DNA from: Nevskiales bacterium
GTDB lineage: Bacteria > Pseudomonadota > Gammaproteobacteria > Steroidobacterales > GCA-2729495
DNA: 64,000 bases
Direction: 5' to 3'
Assembly: GCA_011526045.1 (NCBI GenBank)
Contig: WYBE01000045.1
Span: forward strand, 1-64,000
Each line of letters starts with the position of its first letter. The stretch's first letter is position 1. The notes under the pieces are model-generated. The model had not been told where the DNA came from, made no database searches, and saw only the letters and a list, made by a program, of their open reading frames with translations. Made by a program: the position numbers and the translations under genes. Positions 48,084 through 56,291 of the stretch are shown here, in pieces.

Positions 48084-48704
48084 TCACGCCATGAGCGCCG
48101 GCCCATCTGCCCGGCTCCGTGCGGCAAGCTCCACGAGCTGCGACTTCAATTGATCGCGTTCCTGCGTCAGGCGCGCCACTTCGTCGGAGAACACACTGAG
48201 TCCCGCGCCGGAGCGGGCGATACCAAGCTCCGTTTCGAGATCCTTCAATTCGCGCCGGCTGCGCGCGAGTTCGGCCTTTGCGGCCGTGAGTTCTTCGCGC
48301 ACCTGGGCGGTCGCCGCGCCCGCTTCCTTGAGGGCGGTGTCACGCTCGCCGAGCTGGCCTTCATGCTCCGCAAGCGCGTCGCGCAGTGTCGTGATTTCCT
48401 CGCGCGCTCTTTTCGACTCCTCGGCTGCGGCTTCCCGTTCCGTGCGCGCCTGCTCCATCAGCCGCTGCTGCACGCGGACCTCCTCCTGCAGGTTGCGGAT
48501 GCGGGCTTCCGATTCCGTCCCTCTGACCGGTATCGTCGCGGCTGTTCGCGGATAGCGTCCCGTCAGGCGCAACTGCGCGGCGGCGGCCGCTGCCTTGAGG
48601 TTCTCGATGAACCGGCCGCCCATGCTGAGAATGCCGAACAGCGCCAGCGTCACGGCCAGCGCCAGCCCGAACAGCAGCCCGACGATGAACATGCCGAAAA
48701 CCAT
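48084..48704 (-). CDS. Membrane-anchored coiled-coil protein, uncharacterised
   Basis: A 206-residue protein with one N-terminal span (VFGMFIVGLLFGLALAVTLA) and then an almost continuous charged coiled coil from about residue 60 to 195 (QEEVRVQQRLMEQARTERE, LEELELGI-like tail). ATG at 48704 is the most upstream start that keeps the hydrophobic segment N-terminal; the open frame beyond it shadows the MFS gene. Such proteins often sense or organise the envelope; no function is assigned. Confidence 0.7.
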   Translation of the reverse strand: MVFGMFIVGLLFGLALAVTLALFGILSMGGRFIENLKAAAAAAQLRLTGRYPRTAATIPVRGTESEARIRNLQEEVRVQQRLMEQARTEREAAAEESKRAREEITTLRDALAEHEGQLGERDTALKEAGAATAQVREELTAAKAELARSRRELKDLETELGIARSGAGLSVFSDEVARLTQERDQLKSQLVELAARSRADGPALMA

Positions 48705-48799
48705 GCAGGAAAGGCTAATGCCCCGGTCCCCTCCGGACTGCGCACCAGTTCGCAGCTCCCACGATGCGGCCTGTGGCAGCGGCCACAGTTTGCGCCGCG

Positions 48800-50065
48800 T
48801 CACTGCCGACCGGGATGTCGCTCGTGCTCGGGCTGAAGGTGGATGAAGCCCCGGTAGAGCAACAGGTCGTAGGCAATCTTCAGGCCGCCGCCGAGGTAGA
48901 ACGGGACTCCCACCAGCGATGCAGAACCGGCGAACACGGTGGCGAGAAAGGGCGACAGCGCGGCACCGATCGAACGGGCGACGCCGGTAATGCCGGCGGC
49001 CGCGGAACGTTCCGCGGGTGACACCACCGCCATCAGGTAGGCCTGGCGGGTCGGCACGTCCATCTGCGTGATCAGCGAACGCAGCAACAGTACCGCTGCG
49101 GCTGCTTCGAAGCGCGGCATAAGCGGCACCAGCATCAGCAGTACATTCGCCGGCAGGTGCGTGAACACCATGGTATTGATCAGGCCGATCCGGCCTGCGA
49201 GCCAACCGGCGGCCAGGTACGAAGCACCCGAAAGCAGGCTGGCGCCGAAGAACAGCGCGCCGAGTTCCGCAGGCCCCGCCCCGAAGCGCAGGTGCAGCCA
49301 GTACGCCAGCACGCTCTGGATCACCAGCCCACCGCCAAACGCGTCGAGGGCAAACAGGCCGGACAGTCGCAGCACCAGCGGCCGTGATTCGTGCAGCCCC
49401 CAGCGCTGCGCGCCGATCGGCGGCGGGCGGGTTGCTTTCGCGCCTGCACTCTCCACCCGATCCGTGAGGCGCGTGAAACACCAGGCCAGCGCCAGACCGA
49501 GCGCTCCATAAACGGCCACTACCGGCCGATACGCGTCCGCCCCGAGCAGGCCGGCGGACTCTGCGAAAACGGTGAGCCACCCTGCGCCGAGTGCGCCCAG
49601 CGCAGTCGCCACCGAACCGGTCAGGTTGTACCAGGCGAATACCGTCGTGCGGCGATCAGCGGGCACGAACTCCGCGAGCGCCGCCTGTTCGATGGACAGG
49701 AACGGCCCGACCTCATTGCCGCTCGGGCTGATCACCCCGAGCGTCATGCCCACCAGCAACACGATGAAGGCCTGGCTCGAGCCGAGGAGCAAGGCGCCCA
49801 GCAACATCAGTGCGCCACCCAGCACCAGGACACGGCGCCGCCCCAGGCGATCCGCACGGGTCGTGAGGAAGAGCGAGAGCACGGTGTCACCGAGCAGCGT
49901 CACGGTGAGCAGCGTGCCGATGGCGACCGTGCCGTGTCCGAGTGCCGCAAGGTAGAGCACCAGCACGACCGAGAGCAGCCCGTAGGCGAACAGTCGCAGG
50001 AAGCGGGCTGCAAACAGGAGTTTGAAGTCGCGATCCGGCGCGACCGCTTCACCGGGGACCGTCAC
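48800..50065 (-). CDS. MFS transporter
   Basis: A 421-residue protein with about 12 hydrophobic spans and the MFS signature between spans 2 and 3 (TRADRLGRRRVLVLGGALML). A second, degenerate version lies after the central loop. A GNEVGPFLSIEQAALAEFVP segment in the middle of the first half is shared by a group of uncharacterised exporters. Substrate cannot be told from sequence alone. Confidence 0.88.
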   Translation of the reverse strand: MTVPGEAVAPDRDFKLLFAARFLRLFAYGLLSVVLVLYLAALGHGTVAIGTLLTVTLLGDTVLSLFLTTRADRLGRRRVLVLGGALMLLGALLLGSSQAFIVLLVGMTLGVISPSGNEVGPFLSIEQAALAEFVPADRRTTVFAWYNLTGSVATALGALGAGWLTVFAESAGLLGADAYRPVVAVYGALGLALAWCFTRLTDRVESAGAKATRPPPIGAQRWGLHESRPLVLRLSGLFALDAFGGGLVIQSVLAYWLHLRFGAGPAELGALFFGASLLSGASYLAAGWLAGRIGLINTMVFTHLPANVLLMLVPLMPRFEAAAAVLLLRSLITQMDVPTRQAYLMAVVSPAERSAAAGITGVARSIGAALSPFLATVFAGSASLVGVPFYLGGGLKIAYDLLLYRGFIHLQPEHERHPGRQ

Positions 50066-50203
50066 GCCTCCTCCTGCGCACCGCGCAGGCCGGGATCACC
50101 GCCCTGCAACGGCCAGGCGCCGTGGTGGAGCCACCGCCGCACCGCCTGGCAGCTCATCGCCTGCGTGACAATACGCTGCCCAGCGCGGGTGGAGGCTGGT
50201 CGG

Positions 50204-50632
50204 TCAGGGAACGTGTTCCCGGATACTCGCCGGATCGTGTGCGACCAGATCCTTCGGCACCTCGGCGATGATCGCCGCGGCCAATGGCTTCGAGAACGAT
50301 TCGCGCAACACACCGAGAAACGCGGGGGCCGCCATCACCACCAAGCCGCCAAACTTCTTCTGCCGCTGCGCTTCGGCAAGCAGAGCGGTAATCTCGCGGG
50401 CAAATCGTTGCCGTTCCTCGGCCCTCATCTGCTCGCCCGCATTGACACTGTGCCCGCCCGGGCCGAATCGGTCGTGGATGCGGCCGGGTGCGTCCGCCAG
50501 CAGCTCGCGTGGGTGCAACCGGGACGCCTCGTGACTGAGAGTCTCCACCAGCTCCAGCTCTGCACGGCGATGCCGCCCGGCATATATCCGCGCCTCGCTG
50601 CCGTCGGCAACCAGGACCCACACTTCCGTCAT
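50204..50632 (-). CDS. Host attachment family protein (PF10116-like)
   Basis: A 142-residue protein starting MTEVWVLVADGSEARIYAG, followed by ELVETLSHEASRLH, the acidic/His region and KFGGLVVMAAPAFLGVLRES, as in the family named for attachment of Rhizobium to plant cells and related to archaeal release-factor-like folds. ATG at 50632 is chosen over a longer open frame that runs through the divergent promoter. Its cellular role is not established. Confidence 0.82.
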   Translation of the reverse strand: MTEVWVLVADGSEARIYAGRHRRAELELVETLSHEASRLHPRELLADAPGRIHDRFGPGGHSVNAGEQMRAEERQRFAREITALLAEAQRQKKFGGLVVMAAPAFLGVLRESFSKPLAAAIIAEVPKDLVAHDPASIREHVP

Positions 50633-50856
50633 TTGTCCACCCCGCATTCCTCGCGTGCCAGACCATGCGTTCCGGTAGCCGGCGAGCCGCGCCGCGTTCG
50701 CCGGCCACGCCCACATGATATGGCGCGGGCCGCTTAATTGCATTGGCCCACCAAGGTCGCTCAAAATTGCACCTATCCCATGAACGACATCCTGCCAGAG
50801 CGATCTCCAGCCATTGCAGCCACTGCCCGCGGGAACGGGTGGCCAGGGCGGCCGTG

Positions 50857-51819
50857 ATGGCACCCCGGCGCACACGGCTCGACCCGAAGCAGCGCGCACG
50901 CCTCGTACGGTCGGCGACTTATGCCTCCGTCAGCGTCGCAATCTGCCTGGTGATCGCCAAGGCCTGGGCCTGGATGGCAACCGGTTCGGTTTCCATGCTG
51001 TCGTCACTGGCCGATTCGGTTCTCGACACCCTGGCGTCCGTACTGACATTCTGGGCTGTCCGTTATTCGCTCCTGCCGGCCGACGAAGAGCATCGATTCG
51101 GCCACGGCAAGTCGGAAGGGCTTGCCGCTTTGCTGCAGGGGCTGATCATCACGGCCTCGGCGTTGTTTGTCTGCCGGGAAGCGATCGGGCGCATCCTGGA
51201 GCCACGCCCCATCGAGCAGCCGGAGGTCGGCCTGCTGGTGATCATCGGCGCCACCATTGCCACGGTGTTGCTGGTCGGTTACCAGCGCTACGTCAGCAAT
51301 CGCACGGGATCGGTAGCCATCGGCGCGGATGCGATGCACTACACGGCCGACGTGCTGGTCAACCTCAGCGTCGGTGCGGCCGTCATTCTCACCGCATGGA
51401 CGGGCTGGGCCCTGATGGACCCGCTGGTCGGTCTCGGCGTCGCCGCCTACATTCTGTTCGGCGCCTTCCGGATGATTTCACAGGCGCTCGACATCCTGCT
51501 CGACCGCGAGATTCCGGAGGCCGACCGGCTGCGGGTCAAAGAAATGGCATTGGCCCATCCGGACGTGCTGGGCCTGCACGACATGCGTACCCGCCACGGC
51601 GGAGCCTTCTACATCATGCAATTTCACCTCGACCTGCCGCGGGGCATCTCGCTCTGGCGCAGCCACGAGATACTCGACGAGGTGGAGGACCGGATTCGCG
51701 CCGAGTATCCCGGCTGCGAGATCATCATTCATGCCGATCCGCAGGGCATACGGGAACAGAAGGACCAGTTCGAGCAGCCGCTCGGTGTCGAGCCGACCCA
51801 CGACCAGCCGTTGCACTGA
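50857..51819 (+). CDS. Cation diffusion facilitator, FieF type
   Basis: A 320-residue CDF exporter with six spans. Metal site residues are visible as SLADSVLDTLAS in span 2 and ADAMHYTADVLVN in span 5; HRFGHGKSEGLAALLQG lies between, and the C-terminal cytoplasmic domain includes HDMRTRHGGAFYIMQFHLDL and IIHADPQG. The pattern matches FieF/YiiP, which exports zinc and ferrous iron using the proton gradient. ATG at 50857 follows the divergent gap from the host-attachment gene; an upstream in-frame ATG at 50743 lacks family support. Confidence 0.9.
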   Translation: MAPRRTRLDPKQRARLVRSATYASVSVAICLVIAKAWAWMATGSVSMLSSLADSVLDTLASVLTFWAVRYSLLPADEEHRFGHGKSEGLAALLQGLIITASALFVCREAIGRILEPRPIEQPEVGLLVIIGATIATVLLVGYQRYVSNRTGSVAIGADAMHYTADVLVNLSVGAAVILTAWTGWALMDPLVGLGVAAYILFGAFRMISQALDILLDREIPEADRLRVKEMALAHPDVLGLHDMRTRHGGAFYIMQFHLDLPRGISLWRSHEILDEVEDRIRAEYPGCEIIIHADPQGIREQKDQFEQPLGVEPTHDQPLH

Positions 51820-51842
51820 CCTCTGCGGGCACAGCGCGCCGC

Positions 51843-52307
51843 TCAGTCCTCCGCACGAACCAGGCGAAATCGCTGGAACACGATCGGCATTTCGTCGTCG
51901 AAGGACTTGCCTTCGGCTGCCAGAACCGGTGTCCAGTACCGACGGTGTATGCCGCGCCAGACTTCCACGTCCTGTGCGGCGGGGCTTTCGCAGGCAGTCA
52001 GGTCGGAGCCGACGTCACAAAATTTCAGCGATCGACATTCCTCGATCTGCACGAGGCAGCGCGGCCGGCCAGAGTGGTCCGTGAATATGACGTAGTCGCC
52101 GGCACGTGGCATGCCGCCCGTGGCCTCCAGGTCCTGCGGGCGTGAGAAAACACCGGTTTTCTGGCCGGTGGTGACCAGGCGCAGCAATGTCTCGCTGATC
52201 GCCGGAGCGTTGCCCATGCGCCGAACGGTATACCTGGCCGCACGAGACCCGGCGGGCACGACCTCGCGGCAGCGGGCCCAGAACGCTTCGAATTCTGTTA
52301 CATCCAT
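51843..52307 (-). CDS. ASCH domain protein
   Basis: A 154-residue protein starting MDVTEFEAFWARC, with LLRLVTTGQKTGVFSRPQDLE, GDYVIFTDHSGRPRCLVQI and PIVFQRFRLV, the ASCH beta-barrel pattern related to PUA domains that bind RNA. It is convergent with the FieF-type gene. A specific role is not known. Confidence 0.85.
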   Translation of the reverse strand: MDVTEFEAFWARCREVVPAGSRAARYTVRRMGNAPAISETLLRLVTTGQKTGVFSRPQDLEATGGMPRAGDYVIFTDHSGRPRCLVQIEECRSLKFCDVGSDLTACESPAAQDVEVWRGIHRRYWTPVLAAEGKSFDDEMPIVFQRFRLVRAED

Positions 52308-52457
52308 CGCCGCTAGGATAACAGCCGGATCGCGTCGGTCGCGGCGGGCAACGGCGGGTTTGTCGCAGGCGCTCTTGTGGCGCGCCGCGTCGCCCGGTAG
52401 ATTCTCCGGAAGACTCCGCACGCCTGCGCCCACTCACACAGGACAGCCGACGCCGGC

Positions 52458-53093
52458 ATGCTCCCGTTTGTTCCCACCGCGTCGATCCGCCTCTGCACCT
52501 TCGCCGCCGTGGTGGCGCTGGCCGGTGGCTGCAGCGGCGAGGTGCTGGTCGAGGAGTCCTTCCCGCAGCCGCTGGTGGAACCCGTACCACTGCGCGTGGC
52601 CCTGTACTACCCGCCGGCGCTGACGGAGTTCGCCTACAGCGAGGAGATCAGCGGCGACCGGGAGTGGACCGTGCAACTCGGTACCGCGAACGTACGCATG
52701 TTCGATGCGGTCTTCAGCAGTCTCTTCGCGGTGACGCAGCACGTCAGCAGTGTGGAGGCCGCGGCCCGGGAGATGCCCGCACTGGACGCCGTCATCGTCC
52801 CGGTGATCGACGCATTCGAGTTCTCATTGCCCAGCCAGTCCGCCACCGATCAATACGCCGTCTGGATTCGCTACAATCTTGATATCTACGATCCAGCCGG
52901 TGAACTGGTGGTCCGCTGGCCGATCAGTGCCTACGGGCAAAGCGGCACCAGCGGACTGAGCGACGAGGAGTCCATGGAGCGCGCCACTGTCCTCGCCCTG
53001 CGTGACGCAGCCGCGGCCATCGCGGTCGGTTTTGGGCAGCAGGCCGCCATACGGGAAAGACTGCTGAAGGTGCCGCCGGACCATGCAACCTGA
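52458..53093 (+). CDS. Lipoprotein, uncharacterised
   Basis: A 211-residue protein with a lipoprotein signal (lipobox LAGGC at about residues 21-25). The mature part (LRVALYYPPALTEFAYSEEI, FDAVFSSLFAV, LDAVIVPVIDAFEFSLP) looks like a periplasmic alpha/beta domain without a name I can give. Its end overlaps the next gene by 11 bases, so it is probably the first of a three-gene operon. Confidence 0.8.
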   Translation: MLPFVPTASIRLCTFAAVVALAGGCSGEVLVEESFPQPLVEPVPLRVALYYPPALTEFAYSEEISGDREWTVQLGTANVRMFDAVFSSLFAVTQHVSSVEAAAREMPALDAVIVPVIDAFEFSLPSQSATDQYAVWIRYNLDIYDPAGELVVRWPISAYGQSGTSGLSDEESMERATVLALRDAAAAIAVGFGQQAAIRERLLKVPPDHAT

Positions 53094-53772
53094 TCCGTTG
53101 ACCACCGTCGGTCGGGTCATCGCGTATCTCGCGCTTGGCCTCCTGGCAGGCGGCTGCATGACCTCGCGCGTCGAGGGCTCGAAGAATGCGGCCACGGGCA
53201 TCGGCGCCGGCGAGTCGGTCGTGATCCTCGCCACCAGTTACCACAAGGGCAACGCGGTAGAGGAAGATTTCGTTGCGTGCGTGACCGATCGCGTGCAGGG
53301 CGGGAGCAGGAAGATAGCGGTCATGCCGGAGCGGCAGTTTACCGACGCGCTGTTTCCCTGGTTCGAACCGCGAACCGCGCCGCAGACCGCCGAGGCACTG
53401 CCGGAGCTCCTCGCCCGCCCGGGCGTCGCCGAGCGCATCGAGGCGACCGGCATCCGCTACATCGTCTGGCTGAATGGTGCGACGGAACAGACCAGCGGCG
53501 GGGGCAGCCTGAGTTGTGCGATCGGGCCCGGCGGCGGTGGCTGCTTCGGCCTGACCTGGTGGGAGGATGATGCCTCCTACGATGCCGCCGTGTGGGATCT
53601 CGACCGCAGAACCGACGTCGGTCATGTCAGCGCGGACGTGCACGGCACCTCGATGATTCCCGCCATCATCATTCCGGTGCCCCTGATCGCGCGGACACAA
53701 TCCGCCGCCTGCAAGGATATGGCGCGGGAACTCCAGCAGTTCATTGCCGAGCCCGGACCGGATAGCGGATGA
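53083..53772 (+). CDS. Lipoprotein, uncharacterised
   Basis: A 229-residue lipoprotein (lipobox LAGGC near residues 21-25). It has a region with ILATSYHKGN and DRVQGGSRKIAVMPERQF, then a Gly-rich stretch (AIGPGGGGCFGLTWWEDD). It overlaps the neighbours on both sides by a few bases, indicating co-expression with the preceding lipoprotein and the following metallopeptidase. Confidence 0.8.
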   Translation: MQPDPLTTVGRVIAYLALGLLAGGCMTSRVEGSKNAATGIGAGESVVILATSYHKGNAVEEDFVACVTDRVQGGSRKIAVMPERQFTDALFPWFEPRTAPQTAEALPELLARPGVAERIEATGIRYIVWLNGATEQTSGGGSLSCAIGPGGGGCFGLTWWEDDASYDAAVWDLDRRTDVGHVSADVHGTSMIPAIIIPVPLIARTQSAACKDMARELQQFIAEPGPDSG

Positions 53773-55067
53773 GTTCCTGTCGCCCGCCATCGCACGGCGG
53801 ATCCCGATTCACGCAGGGCAGGAGCAGCCGCCAGGCCCTGTTCGCCGCATCCTTGCTGCTCGCCGCCGCCGCTACGGCAGGTCCCGCGCAGGCAGCGGGC
53901 GAGCGTGAGTATCAGGCGCAGTTTCTCGTGCAACTGCGCGCGGGCGAGGACGCTGCCACGGCACGCATCCGCATCGTGCAGCCACGTCAGCGATTAAAGC
54001 GCTTGCGCCTGCAGATGCCCGAGCCCGCTTTCTCCGCAGTGCGCGGCGACGGTCGCGTCAGTCGCGAAGGCGATGTCGTGACCTGGGAGGTCCCGGCACG
54101 CGGCGGCGAGCTGCGCTACGAGACCATCATCACGCACCGGCGCAACGACAAGGGCTATGACGCCCTGGTCACGGGGCGCTGGGCCATGTTTCGTCTCGAC
54201 GACGTCTTTCCGCCAGCCGCCGCGGTGCACACGAAGAATGCGCGCGGCCGTGGCGAGGTGCTGTTCGACCTGCCGCCGGGCTGGACCAGCGTCAGTCCTT
54301 ACCCGCCCGATGCAGACGGACGCATGCCGTTCGTCAACCCGAAACGTCGCTATGCCCGCCCCGTCGGATGGGCACTCGCAGGCCATATCGGCGCGCGCAT
54401 GGACGTGATCGGCCCGACGACAGTACGGATTGCGGCACCCCGGGATCAGGGCGCGCCGCGCGTGCCGATGCTGGCGCTGATTCGAACGACGTTGCCCGTG
54501 CTGCAGGAGGAGTTGTCGCGGGTGCCGCCGTACCTGCTGATACTCACCGCGGGTGATCCGATGTGGCGCGGCGGATTATCGGCCCCGAATTCTTTTTTCA
54601 TCCATGCGGACCGGCCGTTGATCAGCGAGAACGGCACCAGCACGCTGGTGCATGAACTGCTCCACGTGCTCGCGCCGGTCCTGACGCAGCGCGATCATGA
54701 CTGGATCGATGAAGGGCTCGCGGAGTATCTCGGCCTGGTGGTACTGCAGCGCGGCCAGCTGATCTCCCCGCAGCGCTTCGACCACGCGATAGCGACGTTC
54801 CGCCGTCGCGGCGCTGGCGTGAGCAGCATGGTGACACCGGCCGCGAGCGGCCCTGTCACGGCGAGGGCGGTCGCGATTTTCCACGACCTCGACCAGGAAC
54901 TGCACCGCCGGGGCCCGGCCGGCAGCGACATCTTCGAGTTGCTCCGGCGCATGATGCAGGAGACCGAGCCACTCGACATAAAAAGGCTGAGGGCATTGGC
55001 TGCGGATATCGTCGGTGGCAAACCGGTCAATGCGCTCGCCGCATCGCGGGTGCCGGGTGAGACCTGA
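53769..55067 (+). CDS. Secreted gluzincin-type metallopeptidase
   Basis: A 432-residue protein with an N-terminal basic extension and then a signal peptide (about residues 22-43, SLLLAAAATAGPAQAA). A beta-rich domain follows. The zinc site is HELLH at about residue 297 with the downstream glutamate in DWIDEGLAEYLG about 20 residues later, the HExxH-x(18)-E form of M1-like/M61-like peptidases. It overlaps the upstream lipoprotein gene by four bases. The substrate is unknown. Confidence 0.82.
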   Translation: MSSCRPPSHGGSRFTQGRSSRQALFAASLLLAAAATAGPAQAAGEREYQAQFLVQLRAGEDAATARIRIVQPRQRLKRLRLQMPEPAFSAVRGDGRVSREGDVVTWEVPARGGELRYETIITHRRNDKGYDALVTGRWAMFRLDDVFPPAAAVHTKNARGRGEVLFDLPPGWTSVSPYPPDADGRMPFVNPKRRYARPVGWALAGHIGARMDVIGPTTVRIAAPRDQGAPRVPMLALIRTTLPVLQEELSRVPPYLLILTAGDPMWRGGLSAPNSFFIHADRPLISENGTSTLVHELLHVLAPVLTQRDHDWIDEGLAEYLGLVVLQRGQLISPQRFDHAIATFRRRGAGVSSMVTPAASGPVTARAVAIFHDLDQELHRRGPAGSDIFELLRRMMQETEPLDIKRLRALAADIVGGKPVNALAASRVPGET

Positions 55068-55141
55068 GATCGTCGGCGCGCCTGCCGGCCTGGTTGCCGC
55101 TGTGAGCACACTCACGGACAGAAGCTCAACCTCGTGGCCCA

Positions 55142-55435
55142 ATGGCGGCCATGTCCCCGCAGGCTGCGTCATCTCCGATAGCAGCGTCACCGCAGCGCAC
55201 CGGCGGCGATCACCGCCTGCGCACCCTGCTGTTCCGGCGGGTCTGGTTGCCGCAGCGGCTGTATGCAGCCGTTCCCGCGATCTACCTCGGATCGGGAACC
55301 GGTGCGCTGCTTGGCGGCCTGTATCTTCCCGACCCATCATGGATGCTGCCCTACGTGGTCCTGTTCGGGTTCGCCTGCCTGCATATCGGAGTCACGCTCG
55401 TCGCCATGAGGAGACGGCGGCGCACGTCTGCCTGA
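55142..55435 (+). CDS. Small membrane protein
   Basis: A 97-residue protein with two predicted spans (RLYAAVPAIYLGSGTGALLG and MLPYVVLFGFACLHIGVTLV) and a basic C terminus. The exact start is uncertain (two nearby ATG). Function unknown. It may share a transcript with the next small membrane protein. Confidence 0.6.
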   Translation: MAAMSPQAASSPIAASPQRTGGDHRLRTLLFRRVWLPQRLYAAVPAIYLGSGTGALLGGLYLPDPSWMLPYVVLFGFACLHIGVTLVAMRRRRRTSA

Positions 55436-55517
55436 ACGGGTACTGGCTGGTCTTGGCCCGAGCCGCCCCGGGGTGCAAGAATCGCAGCCGGTGCCGACGG
55501 CAAACGAGGGCCGCGCT

Positions 55518-55784
55518 GTGAAACGCCTCGCCTGGATCGCAGTATTACTGCTGTTTGGCGGCGTGCTGCTGCCGATGGGGGCGTACCTGCTCGGCACCCG
55601 CTTGGCAGGTCCATTCTCGGGTCCGCGCGGGCTTGCCAGCTACCTCGGCACGATCTACGCCGATGCAGCGGCCGGTCGGCCGCTGGCACTCCTGTTGATT
55701 CTCGGCCCGCTCTGTTGCGCCGCGATCTGGACGGTGCGCCACCGGTATTGGCGCCGACGCCGGGCATCGACGGGGGATGAATAG
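55518..55784 (+). CDS. Small membrane protein
   Basis: An 88-residue protein with two spans (LAWIAVLLLFGGVLLPMGAY and LALLLILGPLCCAAIWTV) and a basic tail. GTG at 55518 has GAGGG just upstream and gives a compact membrane protein; an earlier GTG at 55473 adds 15 hydrophilic residues. Function unknown. Confidence 0.6.
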   Translation: MKRLAWIAVLLLFGGVLLPMGAYLLGTRLAGPFSGPRGLASYLGTIYADAAAGRPLALLLILGPLCCAAIWTVRHRYWRRRRASTGDE

Positions 55785-55911
55785 CGGGCGCTGCCTTGAC
55801 AGAAAGTGCGGCACAGTACGCGGTCCGCAGGCGGCAGGCGCCTTTATGTTGCAAAGCCGCGTCACTCGCATCGGCGGCCGATATAGTCGCAACTAAAACG
55901 GATCTGGCGCG

Positions 55912-56199
55912 TCAGACAGGCCAGTAGTACCAGGCGACCCCGGCCAGCCCGATCCACAACAGCAGCAGCGGACCATGGCGCCACGGCCGGGCGCGCACGG
56001 TGCCAAGGAACCCGGCCGCGCCCAGCGCAGCCAAGGCAAAAAACATCAGGAAACCGCGCGCCACCTCCGGCAATTCCGCAGCGAAACGCGGATGGTCGTT
56101 CTGCAGCACCCAGAACACCAGCAAGACCACGGCGAGGCCGAATGCCAGCGAAACCAGGCTGCCCGCGACGATGCCGAGTATTGCGGTAAACGGGTGCAT
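55912..56199 (-). CDS. Small membrane protein
   Basis: A 95-residue protein with three spans (HPFTAILGIVAGSLVSLAFG..., RGFLMFFALAALGAAGFLG and LLLLWIGLAGVAWYYWPV). ATG at 56199 is used; the longer frame runs into the divergent prc promoter. Function unknown. Confidence 0.7.
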   Translation of the reverse strand: MHPFTAILGIVAGSLVSLAFGLAVVLLVFWVLQNDHPRFAAELPEVARGFLMFFALAALGAAGFLGTVRARPWRHGPLLLLWIGLAGVAWYYWPV

Positions 56200-56291
56200 T
56201 GGCTGATCACCGCGGGCCCCGGACACTGCCTTCCCCGCCGATGCTTGGTATGATCCCTGCAGCAAAGATATTGAAATTGAACAGGAACACA

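Noticed and set aside
48084-49580. A 498-residue protein on the minus strand
   Set aside because: Only the last 206 residues have protein character; the rest is another frame of the MFS gene.
46473-50000. A second copy of the tmRNA 3' end as an island boundary
   Set aside because: No matching repeat of the CGATTCCCGCCGCCTCC region was found by eye downstream; a degenerate copy cannot be excluded.
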